From positions 67,240,929 through 67,304,928 of the forward strand of contig CM049312.1 in the NCBI GenBank assembly GCA_026874595.1: a DNA stretch of 64,000 bases, given 5' to 3'. The notes below the pieces were generated by a model. It worked only from the letters and a program-made list of their open reading frames with translations, was not told where the DNA came from and made no database searches. Below, one piece after another: positions 50,390 through 62,280 of the stretch (position 1 is its first letter; every line of letters starts with the position of its first letter). Position numbers and translations under genes: made by a program. Source of the stretch: Sipunculus nudus (taxonomy: Eukaryota; Annelida; Sipuncula; Golfingiida; Sipunculidae).

Positions 50390-50525
50390 CAGACAAATGA
50401 ACTAACAGTTAAGGTAAGTAGTTATGGTGAGTTTTGCAAAAAAAGTTAACGGACAGAGAGATGGACGGACCAACAGACAGTGGGTATACCATAATACTCC
50501 CATCATATGACAGGTGTATAAAAAG
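50390..50525. repeat. Dispersed repeat, GGACGGACAGA-tail type, copy 3
   Basis: Only the 3' part is present: TAGTTATGGTGAGTTTTGC, GGACAGAGAGATGGACGG, GTGGGTATACCATAAT and CATATGACAGGTGTAT. Confidence 0.55.
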
Positions 50526-51502
50526 GTGGCATTTACAAATGCTTGTTTCAATCATGAGATCTTTCAGAATCAGGAACAGAAACTTCTAAATGTATAAAGT
50601 TCATGATGTTTTTAACCTTTAACCAGAAAGGTCAAAGAAGGCCAGATGAGACAACATAAAGATATCTCACAGTAAGGTTAAGGACTTGTAAAGCAAGTCC
50701 TTGAAATACCAGTATCTGTTTTATGAGAGAATTTTTCTAGCTTTCCATATATGCATGCAGTCACATGTAAAAGTGTCAGTCACTTAACCAGCATTAAACC
50801 AAGAACACTTGATACAATTTGTTCAGAATATTCTTTGCATAGATCTGTTTTCCAAATAAATATAACATAAAATCTGCATTACATTAACCTTCATATCATT
50901 GATGAAATGAAAGTGCCTCCTTCTAAACTATGTACACTATACAGTTAATTCTAACATGTTACTTGAGACATTTGTGTTTTAGTCTGTTCATTAAATGGCA
51001 GCCTCCATGAGCAGTTTTGTCATTTTTGTGAGGTCAGGGTTTGATAAGGACACCCAAAATATGACAGGAAATTGACCTATCCATGAACTCTATATGACCT
51101 TAATCGCAAATTCATTCTATGAATAATCATAAGCATTGGACTAACGAGCAACCAATCAGGCGACCTTAAACATTGTAAAGCTTCAATCATATGACATAAA
51201 CAAAATTTTGCATAATTTGACAGAGCTCTGTCAAACAGAACACATGTAGTCTGCAAATACTACCAGTACTCATATCAGCATGTTTTCCAGGATATTTTTT
51301 TATACAAAGGAGACAGTATAAAAAAAATCTAGGCCATAGGCTGCAGGAGCCATTCCTCTGACTACAGAGTTAATAATAATGTCATTCGTATGAGACAAAT
51401 AATCCAAAATATTGCAAAACAGCTCACAAAAACTGCGGTATGAGGACAGCGATACCAGTTGATGACATCAGTCAATACGACGTCATGCGTCATCGACCTT
51501 TG

Positions 51503-51510
51503 TGACGTCA
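51503..51510. promoter_or_regulatory. CRE palindrome TGACGTCA
   Basis: A perfect CREB/ATF site, with ACGACGTCATGCGTCATCG just before it (51477-51495), in a locally CpG-richer stretch. It lies upstream of exon B in the gene orientation. No first exon with a phase-0 donor was identified nearby. Confidence 0.25.
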
Positions 51511-51812
51511 TTATTATATTGTAAGAAGCTCTTGCTACCATGGGCATGGAAGACCTTCTGTTTAGGAGCGTTTTGGGGGCTCATTGTTATAATTAGGTTA
51601 AAAGGGCCGAGCATTTGGGCTCTGGTGGAAATGTCAATTACTCTGAGCACAGTCTCGAGGTAGAAATATATGTGTGGAGAGAGCATGGTTGCCATGAGAA
51701 CAGTATCTAGAAGAATGGTTTAAATTGGACAGATTTGTACAAATTGATACCTGTCATGGTTGTGACCAAGAAATATGGCTGTAACATTTCATGCAGAAAG
51801 TTGTTAGAGAGA

Positions 51813-51828
51813 TGGCGCCACCTGCAGG
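51813..51828 (-). promoter_or_regulatory. CTCF-like motif
   Basis: The minus strand reads CCTGCAGGTGGCGCCA, a good match to the CTCF core including the AGGTGGCGC phrase known from animal CTCF sites. It lies about 300 bases from the CRE palindrome. Confidence 0.35.
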
Positions 51829-53641
51829 TTTAACACATGCAAGTCATGTGATCAATAGGCTTAAAATAATTTGGTAATGATTGGTGAAGTGGTTCATGAG
51901 ATAAAAGGTAAAAGATGTTGTGCCATATATGGGAATATGTGTTATCAGAAACTTTTGCAATCAGCAAAATTTGAAATCCAGTGCAAACATCAGTCTGAAA
52001 TAATTCTATTCATATTCAATGAATTCCCCTAGCTCCAAAGAATCCTTGCATATGACTTGAAGGCTAAAGTGTTCTTATTTACTGACTTATCTGAAGGAAA
52101 GTGAAAAAGACCATTTTGTTTGGTTATAATCACATGTCAGTAATGTGCTGAGTAGTCTGAAAGCACCAAGGGTCTAACATGTGGTAAACGAATGGGGCGG
52201 GATTAACAGGTGGAAGGAAGGATGGAAGGAGATGTACAGACAAATGGGGACCATTTTAGTAGTCATCCCTCCTACAGCAGGGGACTAATTATGATGCTGT
52301 GGATATGCAAAGGAATCACAGCTACGTGATTTTCCTTTTTAAGGTAGGTCCATTGTCTGCAGAGGGAATTGTTATTGTTCAAATAAAGACAACGAAAGCC
52401 TGATGATTGTTATCATCTGTATCATAACTGACAGTGGTTTCACCCAACCATTGTCAGGCAATTCCTATGTTGCCTTGCCTCAGAAATTACCTGCTTGTGA
52501 CCTTCAGTCACAATGCAAAGCATGTCCTGGGGTGTTTTTTGTCTCCATATTTTCTCATAAATCCTACAAAATTTGACATTATCTCATTAAGGGGTTATTG
52601 CAGCAACATCTACTAGAAACTATACCTATTAACTTAAGCCCATGTCATCTCAGAATAAGACTCGACCCTGACCCATAACAACTCATCCCATGGAAAACCA
52701 GTCCTGCACAAAGCTGCCAAAGTCCTAAGCCCTCTGTCCTAATGCAAGGAAGAGTCATTTGCTAGTATACAATAATAAAGCCCTATGGATTTCAAGTATT
52801 ATATGCACAAAGTTAAGAATAATCCTGAAGTCATGCACACCCTGTCATTAGGCTTTTGAACTAATATATGAGGTATCCCTGAAATGTCTCTGTTGACGTG
52901 TTGGGAGATTTAAACTAGAGCCCCTCTGCTCTGATGTCCAACACCTTAGCCACTCAGGGCTAGATCCTATACCCCCTTCAAAAGTGTGTTTATCATAAGA
53001 CATAACTCTCTAACTTGCAAGTTGCTAGGTAAAGGTTGGTGCACGGCCAGTAGTCAACAAACTCTTGTATCAAGTATGTGAACTGACTTAATACGATCAG
53101 GTTAGTCCTGCAAACAATAGCCCGTGTACAGACATTTAATTGCGGGGCTTGTCACAAACCCCCGTGCCCCATGTCCAAACATGTACTATACTGTGTAAAC
53201 ATAACACGGTAGCGAGCTAATCTTCAAACATGGCCATTCATAAGTGACGACAGGGGGTCGGTCGTGTTGGAGATTGAAAATTACCTGCCCACTTGACCGA
53301 TGCATTATGGGTAGGATGACCACTTTGTGTGACTGAATATCACAAAATCTGAATGAGAAAGACTCTATAAACTGCTTTGATGTGCCCCTGAGTGCTAGAA
53401 TTGGGGGATCTCTCAAATGAAATCATTTCAGGACAGCTTTCCACAAAGTCAACTCAAGGTCAAACTTGTCAAACAGACAAGACTAACTCAACTGTGCAAA
53501 CATGACATGCTGTTGAAGTTAGATTTCATAGGTTTTGGTTTGATTGCAAAAGTGAAGAAATGGTGAAATTTCAAGCCTCACAGTTATGAAGCCATGCAAC
53601 CACAGTATCGGATTGAGGAGCATGAATTTACAATTGAAGCA

Positions 53642-54117
53642 TTAAAGGGGCCCAATCACCTATCTGACCTTTATAAACTGAAGGTAATCCCTTGCTACTT
53701 TAATAAAAATAGGCCAGAAAATATGGATATCACCACACAGAGGCTGCTTATTTTGTTTATATCAACATGTTTATCATATGTGGGGGCCCACCAAAATAAT
53801 CAAAACAAATTCAACAAGGGCATCCGGCAGCATGTCAGATAAGCCAGGTCTTTGCAAATGGCATTTTGCAACAAGTGACCTTTCTACCTCCGTATATATA
53901 CAACCTACCACCTTAGGTTAAATGTTTATCCCATTTGTCAACAATGCTGTGTTTACAAACATGTTGTTGATAAACAAGTTCATACATCCATCAAGATGGC
54001 CTTATAAGAACTGTTCACAACCAAAATTACCCTTAGATTGATCATTAATATATACACAGAGGAAGCCAGAAATCACATAAATTCTTTTTTAAAAGGTAAG
54101 TGAATGGGCACCTTTAA
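53642..54117. mobile_element. TTAA-flanked MITE, family 1, best-preserved copy
   Basis: The ends are TTAAAGGGGCCCAATCACC and, in reverse complement, TTAAAGGTGCCCATTCACT, a clear inverted repeat with TTAA at both ends. The 476-bp body is shared with 23853-24321 and, in part, 1447-1647. It is non-coding. Confidence 0.75.
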
Positions 54118-54833
54118 AAGTTCCATTCCAGTGTAACTTATTTCAATTTACTATCATCTGATTTCTATTTTCTATAATAGAATTCAAAATGTCATTAGCA
54201 TGAAATGTACCTATGCTCTGATTCAACTTCAAAAGAAATACATTGTAATGTTGATTCTTTTGACAGATGAATGTTTCAAGAATATATCATATGATCTAAG
54301 TTCCTGCTTTCAATTTCTTAATAACATTATAAAGGTTTATAAACTATTGCAAAGGGAATTCTTCAGACCAATCTTAAAAAAAAAATTTTGTTCCTTACGT
54401 ATATATAACTAGGTGTAAGAAGAAATCAATTCAAACTATGATACATACAAATGGTCTGTCCAAGAACTACACTGCATAAAAAAAAGAGATAAAATCAGCA
54501 AAGAATTAGTACTGTGGCATCCTGGCATTTATGACTTATTTAAACCATGATGCCTCAGCATGAGTTAAACAGTATTTTTGGAGTGATCACACAGCAAAAG
54601 CACCAAACATTTCACTTGATGTACATTGAAGGTATATATCCTGAAGCCATCCCCAGGGAATTATGAATGCCACTTCACATTGAAAATATTTTAGTATATT
54701 TTACCCAAGTACAACATCAAACACTGCAAATGCTTTGAGCACCAGGGAATTTAATCCTCACAAACAATGTGAGCAAAGAATGTTTTTGCTTTATGAATAG
54801 GGTACTATTGGAAAATATGTTAGATTGAATATT

Positions 54834-54835
<2 letters not shown>

Positions 54836-54875
<40 letters not shown>
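54836..54875. repeat. TA microsatellite (insertion site)
   Basis: An uninterrupted TA run ends exactly where the PIF-like MITE begins. Further TA runs (55221-55232 and about 56668-56692) flank the foldback element. Confidence 0.9.
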
Positions 54876-54878
<3 letters not shown>

Positions 54879-55211
54879 CAAAAAAAATTAAAGGTATGGT
54901 TCTCAGGCACCGCCCGCATCAATTTTAAACCCCCGCATCAAAAGTTTTTATTATGATTTTCAATAAAAACTTTCCAATTTTGAGCTGCTGCCGCTCCGAC
55001 ATTTCTTTCAAGAAGATAAAACCATACAATTCCCTTTGTTTTGTAGTGCTTTAACTTATTTAGCAAAAAAAACTGTTATTTTCATGCTTTTCCCTTATCA
55101 TTTGACTTTTTTATCGAAACATACCAAAAAATTAAAAATAAAATAAGCGCCCGCCCGCATTGATTTCTGAAAAAAAGTGCCTAAGAACCATACCTTTTTT
55201 TTATTTTGGCC
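54876..55211. mobile_element. PIF/Harbinger-like MITE, copy 2
   Basis: A 336-bp homologue of 2205-2536 with the same inverted ends (GGCCAAAA...AAAGGTATGGTTCT). The right flank is TAA; the left flank is TAT because the insertion is at the edge of a TA run. Confidence 0.72.
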
Positions 55212-55230
55212 TAATATTTCATATATATAT

Positions 55231-56670
55231 ATGTCGAGGCCCAGATTAGAATCTGGCCCAATTTAAAACTGGGCAAGCCCAGATCAAAATTTTATTTTGG
55301 ACCGGCCCAAATCCAAATTCTAATCTAGGCCAGACCAGTTTTAAACTGGGCCAGCCCAGATTAAAATTTTGATCTGGGCCGGTCCAGATTAAAATCCTGT
55401 GGTAAAGACTTCACGATTTAAGTCTGGTCTGGACTGATTTTAAACTGGGCTGGCCCAGATTAAAATTTTGATCTGGGCTGGTTAAGTTTACAATCCTGTG
55501 GTGGACTGATTTTAAACTGGGCCGGCTCAGATCAAAATTTTGATCTGGGCTAGTCAAGATTACAATCCTGTGGTGGAATGATTTTAAACTGGGCCAAACC
55601 AGATCAGAATCCTTATCTAATCTTAGGCTGGCTTGATTTTTATCATCTTAAATAAGATAATACAGTAAACATTTATTCCAGATACACCATTTTGAAGGGC
55701 ACAAAACACATAATGAACAAGATCATTTAAAATATTTTAGTGAGGAAAAAGCTAACAAACAAATGTAATGTGCTTCTTTGGTTTCATCTATTCTTTAAGC
55801 ATGCATGCAAGTTCTCATTCGAACTTCACCTAAACCAACTACCATAATAATCACAGTTTAGAATATGTGTCAGTACTGAGACATCTACTTGACTTAATAT
55901 CAAATATCAACCTAATTTATGTACACTAGATATATATTTTTCTGTTTGCTAAATTTCATTCACCTAATTTCTATGACTTAAGTTTCAGGTATTTTAATAC
56001 ATGTTTACATGTTTCTGGGCCTTCTTTCCTTAATATGTAGTATGTTATAAGTCCTAGGTCCAATGTTACAATATGTGTGAAATTTTTAATGGGTGACTGG
56101 AGGGGGGGGGGGCTTTACATTGTGAAACATATATTAATAATTATTGATTAAATTTTGTTTTAGTTTGTTGAATTAATGCACATGTTCTGCAAGCTATATT
56201 TGTAGTTTTTAGCTGTAAAATACCAATGTTTAACATGATCATTTTAGACATTTCACATAAGAAGAAAATTACAAAATAAATATGACAGGAGTCCAGCCAA
56301 TGATATTTTCATAGAATATGAAATAAATTCATAAAATATTAATTATTATTGACTTACAATGTTTTACAAATCCTTTGAATTGATTAAAGGCCAGCTAGGT
56401 AAATATAGTGTAACTGATGCAAGCCTAGGAGTAGATTAGGATTCTGATCTGGGCTGGTCCAGTTTACAATCAGTCCACCACATGATTGTTAACCTGACCG
56501 GCCCAGATCAAAATTCTAATCTTGGCTGGCCCAGTTTAAAATCAGTCCAGACCAGTTTAAATCCTGATGTCTTCACCACAGGATTTTAATCTGGACTGGC
56601 CCAGATCAAAATTTTGATTTGGGCTGGCCTAGTTTTAAATTTGGCCAGATTCTAATCTGGGCCTCGACAT
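55231..56670. mobile_element. Foldback element with internal subrepeats
   Basis: Both ends read ATGTCGAGGCCCAGATTAGA inward, continuing as ATCTGGCC-AATTTAAAACT. The left arm (about 400 bp) and right arm (about 240 bp) are built from repeated CCAGATTAAAATTTTGATCT-type palindromic units. The centre (about 55640-56420) is unrelated AT-rich DNA containing a G-run at about 56103. There is no coding sequence. It is flanked by TA runs. Confidence 0.75.
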
Positions 56671-56758
56671 ATAGATATGTATATATATATCAGAGTTATC
56701 TCCACTGACTGAAAGGTGATCTTTGTCTGCATGTTTCTATTATTGTTTTGCTACTCAC

Positions 56759-56811
56759 CAGCCAGTTTGTTATTAAACCATCTTCAATCACAGGTAACTG
56801 TTCTAGGGGAC
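56759..56811 (-). CDS. Exon A, N-terminal region
   Basis: This is a 53-nt exon bounded by acceptor TATTTTCAG|GT and donor CTG|GTGAGT, both near consensus. It encodes 17 residues, PLEQLPVIEDGLITNWL, and needs one base from an upstream exon. It ends in phase 0 and joins exon B without a stop, giving NWL-EHVMADSD. Because the frame is open through this junction, the ATG inside exon B need not be the start codon. The exon lies only about 90 bases from the end of a foldback element. No domain is recognisable. Confidence rests on the two good splice sites and the phase match. Confidence 0.68.
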
Positions 56812-57254
56812 CTGAAAATATAAAAAATGATTTGTCAAAATCAAAATCACACACACTTAATTAAAATAAATAAAATTAAACTTTCAAATGTTATAAAGCC
56901 AAAATACAGCTGAACCTTAATTCTTGCATGATCAAGAATTTGGCAAAAAATAAATCTGGATTTTCTTCAATTGTCTTAGATGGCAAATTGATTGAGATTC
57001 CTACTCTAAAATGAGTCTGAACCCAAGTAAGCTCAGCTCCTTTTGCATCAGGCTAAACGTGATGCTGAGGAGATATTCTATGCTCTGTGAGGGCTACTGA
57101 GTTGTAACCAGCCCTAAAATGATATCAAACCTAAACTCAAAGCTAAACTCAAAATCTGCATTCTAAGGAATGCAAGCATCCACCATGTGGGGAAGGGGGG
57201 GGTCCTAATTGTGGGATGCTTCAAAAACTGTGTGTGCCTTCACTTATTCAGCCC

Positions 57255-57440
57255 ATTTTCCAGGTTCATTTGTGCTAAAGTGAGGGAACATTTGTGAATA
57301 ATCATTGATGATGTGCCTGAATCCAGATCATGCACCAGACCCACACCAAAATCTAAATGATTCTTCAATATTGGCCCATTCCCAAAATGCCCTGAAAATT
57401 TCATGAGATTCTGTGTATGATCGTGTGAGTTATGTCGTGA
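57255..57440 (+). repeat. Invertebrate RTE/SINE-like 3' fragment
   Basis: The phrases TGAATCCAGATCATGCACCA, CAAAATCTAAATGATTCTTC, TTGGCCCATTCCCAAAATGC and AAATTTCATGAGATTC follow a well-known order in dispersed invertebrate repeats (CCAGATCA, CAAAATTTAATGGATTCTTC, TGGCCCAT, AAATTTCATGAAAATC). It is a fragment only. Family assignment is from memory of the consensus style. Confidence 0.5.
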
Positions 57441-58767
57441 ACAACACACGAACGGGGATGAACACTTATCCACCTGGTGGACATATTACTGATACTGCTG
57501 GTTTGAACAAATATTACCAGAAACAAAATTTTAGCAGGTACACTTTTCCTAAAATTTAATAGTTTTCTGAGAGCTATATATATGGCTGAATCTGTGCAGA
57601 TGTATAGTATTAAACATATAAGCAAAAGAAGAAAAATGTGGATAATATTGGTTGAAATATTTATTCTCTTTACAAGAAAACAGGTCATACTTTATATGAA
57701 TAAATTCCATTTTAATAGTTAAGCATGGGCAATTGAACTTAATTTCTGGGACATATCTTTTATTAAAACATACTAATCAACAACTGATAACTAGTAATGT
57801 ATGCATAATTAATAAAACTGCCATTAGTAGTTAACCAGCAGACTCATTAACAAATGATCAATATCTGGTAAAAGGGATGATTTTAGCTGACTCTGCAATT
57901 TTAACCACATATTAGTGCCAAACATGACGGTACAAAAGCATAATGTGTCCACTAATTATTGCCATCAATTAATAATGTACAACATGCCAGATAATTGATC
58001 GTTTAGCCATAAAGCAAGCCTACAGTCTGAAACAACCAGGAATTTAGCTAAGATTATTATTGACTGGCATATCTCAGGCTGCTAGACAACAGACAAGTTT
58101 TATTTTATTGACTGAGCATGGCTTGTTAAACTACTCATCACATGTCTGTAGAGTCAAGTGAACATTATAATGTGGAAGTAACTCAATCATTATTGTGTCC
58201 CACAAAATGGCCTGATATATTGAGCTAATAATTATCATTAAAAACCACATGTGTGTAAATTTCTTCTGGATGAACCAGAAGACAAAAAGTAGAAAAAGCA
58301 ATGATGTCATCAAAAGGATATTCTAAATTCCAATCTATGTACCTTACTCCAGCAACAAAAATAAACTTAATTATGCAATGGGGTCAAACAAACAACAATC
58401 AATGGGCAATGTACGTAGTCAGCAAACCAATTTTTTTTCAGTGAAGTTGAAGGTCTTGTTTTGAATCTGTTATGAGCAGGATTTAATTCAATGTTCAGCA
58501 TTCATGCACTTTCAGAAGAAAACAATTTCCAACTTTTTTCATAATTCTGTCAGATCTATTTAAAATTATGGACATACAAGGGACCTGTTGAGGAATGAAC
58601 GATCTAAAAAATTGTCAGATATATTTTGTTCAGTCAAACTGTTTGACTCAAACATACAAATATATATACAGAAGAATTAAGTTGCATGGGTGGAAAACTA
58701 AACCTCATCCAACTTGCTGATGGTGCTAAAAAAAAAAAAAATCTGTAGACAGAACCATAAATATAAA

Positions 58768-58830
58768 GAAAAAGAGAGAGAGAGAAAGAGAGAGAGAGAT
58801 TTTTTGAGAGCGAGAATGAGAGTGAGAGAT
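58768..58830. repeat. GA microsatellite
   Basis: Interrupted GA/GAGAA repeat, preceded by a poly(A) run at about 58728-58741. Confidence 0.9.
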
Positions 58831-61800
58831 AGATGAAAGTGCATAGCAACAACTGCCCCTTTTTTTACCTAATCTTCACAGCATGCCTGATCACGGAATA
58901 AATCCCCAAAAAATTATGTATATAAGATGATCTCTGTCACCTAATGAATAAAATTACCTCTAAAACCAGCCACATTGAGCAATGTTGTGTGGGTATAGGT
59001 GCTTTGTAGCTGAGTGACATTATGCCTGGAAACCGACCTACTTTTGGTCTCCTACCATCACTGAGTCTGAACAGAGTGTACAGTAAAGTTGGTGGTGTTT
59101 ACAGCCCACTCACATGCAGGCTAGTTAGTCAGATTAATGACCTGATATGAGGAATTATTATCAGATCTCTCACTAATGCACTGAACACTTAGGTTTCTAG
59201 CTCATTCTAATACCAATTTATAGAATGTAGCCTAGCTGCATGCAGTGAAATATGAAATGCATGGATTATATTTGTGTGAGCTTCACTTTTATTTTTAATA
59301 ACTGCATTTAATTGTAAGAGTATTAACTGTTTACATAATTGTCAATGTTCATCTTTATGAATGGAAATTATTACTATTTTATATATATTTAACAATATAC
59401 AATGTCTTTGTGTATTGCATCTTTATTAGCAAAAATTTCTTCCAGTTTTTCATGATGGCAAAAACATCTAGCTAAGGATGATGTATATTTTTTAATTTGG
59501 ACACAATTAAATTTCCAGATAATTAAAATTTTTTTTTCAATCACAGCTCACACAATATATGTGACTCCGCCCAAAGATCAAGATTCCATGACGATATAAC
59601 ACCAAGAATTGTCTGTTTCAAATGTAAGCTTCTATCACTATACTGATAAAAATACAAAAAGAATGGAAAAATTCTATCACAATAACTCATCATAACTGAA
59701 AATCAGTAAAGCTAAAATTGTTATTATTCCTGCCTTTAATATCAATCACAAATATATGTGTAGTTTAATATTTCAAAATTATTGGCACTTAGATTTTACA
59801 AAACTACATTCAACAGTATACATTTTATTGACGTTTTACATCTAGTTCCTTGAGGTGTTCATTTGAAAAGTTTAAGTAACACAACATGTAGATACGCATT
59901 CCCTGAATTCTCCTGATGTTTGCATGTCCAGCGTAGACAATATGATAACCTTATCTAAACTAGGGTCATACACACCAGCCAGGTCAACAATCGTAAGTGA
60001 TTTGTCACCTAGACCAGTACCTGACCTCAGTTATGTTGCGCGGTGTGTCCATACGGTGACTGTATGTAAACATAACACTTTTTGGTTTAGGACTAATTAA
60101 GATAACCTATTCACTACTAAATACCTAACACACCTGGGTTTTAAATGTTGGAATGTTCATTTGTGATGCCCCTTAGAACTGATGCAATATGATTCTTCAC
60201 CTTTGATTTAATCCTCAATTCAATCATTACCAAAGTAGTAAATTTCAGACTTTTTTTAAAAAATGAAGCAAATTTACCCAAATAGATGTAACTCAGTTTC
60301 AGATAATATAAGACAAATGTTGCTCTCCTGTTAGTTTCCACCATTTATAACTGGATTGGTCCACCAGTGAACGCTTAAAGTACATTTGCAGTTCATACAA
60401 AATAAAGAGCTTCGACATCGCGAAATTCTCTGTCAAATTTGACAGCTAACAGAGAACTTTAATAACCAATTACAATTTATTCAAGAGCTTGCAATTCAAT
60501 CTATCGATTATTCAATGCATTATTACATCCCTACTCATTATATAGAGACATACAGTTCAAACAAGACTGGATGTCTCTGCTGGTAATGCAAGTTCAATTC
60601 CCGGCATTGCCATGAAGGTAGGTCATAGTTGCATGTCCAAGGTCGGTGATTTATGTTCTACGGGTCTTCACCTTACCAAATGGCATAATCTGATCTATGG
60701 AAAGTGCCCTGTATTAGTTCTTTTAACTATTTCTCTGATCAATATGAAATAAATCTATAGAGTTTAAGGTTAATATATAAGCAATGAACACCTGGTATGA
60801 TGCCTGAGATGTAGATTTCTAGTAATATCTGATAACTACCATATTACCCTTCCTTATTTAATTTCCACTTGAAGACCAATTTATTTTAAGTTCCAAATGT
60901 GATAGAAGGCAGTGCAAGTTGACCCACTGGATGGAGTGAGACAGTTTCTGAAAGACGGTGCTGCATGAATAGCCCCATAAAAAATAATGTCAATTAAATA
61001 ACTCAGGAATTATGGGAAAATATGGATAATCATCCCCCCTTAGGACACACTTGGGCATCGTTCTAGCCATTCCAAGACCAGAAAGGGGTACTTTTGAGGC
61101 ATGGCCCGAGAGGAGTTGTGTGGCTATGGTTTGAGTGCCACCACCATTAGTTATATAGATTAAATCTTTATGTCCTTTCTTTTGGACCATTTGAGATATA
61201 AGAGTAGACCACCTATGCTTTTGGTACTGACATATTCTCAGTTCCAGGGATTATAACACATACAACAGCTCACATACAGCTATATGTCTTTTCTTCCAAT
61301 CTGTATATTTGCTGTCAAATATGATATTCAATGCAGAATACACGAAAGCTAGATACCAGTACATACAAAACCAAAAAAAAGGCAGTCAAACTTCTTTGTG
61401 AAGTTAACACCTGCATAAAAGATCATATTACTTACATCAAAGGTAGCTGAACTTAAGGCCAGGTATACTCAATACTAAAACTTGCACAAACTATATCAGT
61501 GTGCTGGTTTATATAGTTCAAACCATGAAGTGTCTATTTAAATTTACTTTGCAGACAGATGTTGTGCGAAATGTCTTCCAATTATCTCTGTGCAAACGTA
61601 TGATAACAGTGCAAAGGAAAATATCTGTGATTGAAGTACTTTTAAAAACATTCAAGACAATAAAGCCACATGGCTGACACAATATTCGAGGAGATGTTTA
61701 TAATGATCCATGTAGCAAACTTAAGATTAAATATTGATTTTGCAGACATGAAAATATTTCCTTTAAATGTGACAGCAAATAAATATATATTCATGCCAAA

Positions 61801-61894
61801 GCGCCCAATACACAGTACAAGTTTCCTGTATTCAATGTCTTTTCAAAGATTAAGTGGCAAAACTTGTGACACCTACATTTCGGACACACAAACT

Positions 61895-62280
61895 TCATCT
61901 AAAGATGTACATTTCAGTCCCAGTCAAATCTGGTCAGGATGTACATTTCTCCAAATAGTTTTTCCTGCCAAAGATGTACATTTCACCTACATTAATCTTC
62001 CAAGGACATACATTTCACCTACAGGCACCACTGCCCAAGTTGTGCATTTCACCCTTCTGCTTTCTTGTACAGATGTTAATTTCACCAATAAACCTTTCTG
62101 CCACATATGTACATTTCATATATTTTCTTACCCTGGATGTAAATTTCATCCACAGTCCTGCATGTCTGTCAAAGATGTTAATTTCCCTCCCAGACCTTTC
62201 CACCTAATTATTCAAAATTTCAGCCAAAGAAAATTCCACCAATGTTGTTCATTTCAGCTCAAGACATTTCAGAATGTATG
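61895..62280. repeat. Degenerate tandem repeat of about 34 bp
   Basis: The core AAGATGTACATTTCACC (variants ATGTTAATTTCACC, ATGTAAATTTCATCC) recurs at intervals of 31-36 bases: about 61904, 61938, 61972, 62005, 62039, 62071, 62106, 62137, 62173 and beyond. The spacer between cores is variable. It lies inside a plus-strand frame of 203 codons (61670-62281), whose repeats read DVHFSP, DVHFTY, VVHFTL, DVNFTN, DVNFPP. Confidence 0.8.

Larger units (their letters stand above)
41997..56758 (-). other. Intron between exons A and B
   Basis: 14.8-kb intron. It contains the CT tract at 44.05-44.45 kb, two copies of TTAA-MITE family 2, a tRNA-derived SINE at 48.25 kb, a GGACGGACAGA-tail repeat at 50.4 kb, a CpG-richer stretch with a CRE palindrome at 51.4-51.7 kb, TTAA-MITE family 1 at 53.6 kb, a PIF-like MITE and a foldback element. 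42300-44000, 44500-45900 and 46900-48200 hold nothing I can name. Confidence 0.6.
323..56811 (-). other. Multi-exon gene of unknown family (visible span)
   Basis: One minus-strand transcription unit joins at least ten phase-compatible exons across about 56 kb. Every junction reconstructed from GT-AG sites keeps one open frame of about 400 codons. The product is rich in Lys, Arg, Asp, Glu and Ser, with no signal peptide, membrane segment or recognised fold, so a cytoplasmic, cytoskeletal or nuclear role is possible but unproven. The C-terminal half has a repeated acidic motif (DLDS-x-x-TED type), one per exon. All junctions from E/F onward are phase 1, so exons F to K can be skipped or added without changing frame. 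Two internal first exons (30.2 kb and 19.3 kb) suggest three promoters. The 3' end, stop codon and poly(A) site lie outside the window. The family is not recognised. Confidence 0.85.

Noticed and set aside
60560-60640. Possible tRNA or SINE head (AAGTTCAATTCCCGG)
   Set aside because: There is a B-box-like phrase, but no convincing A box or acceptor pairing.
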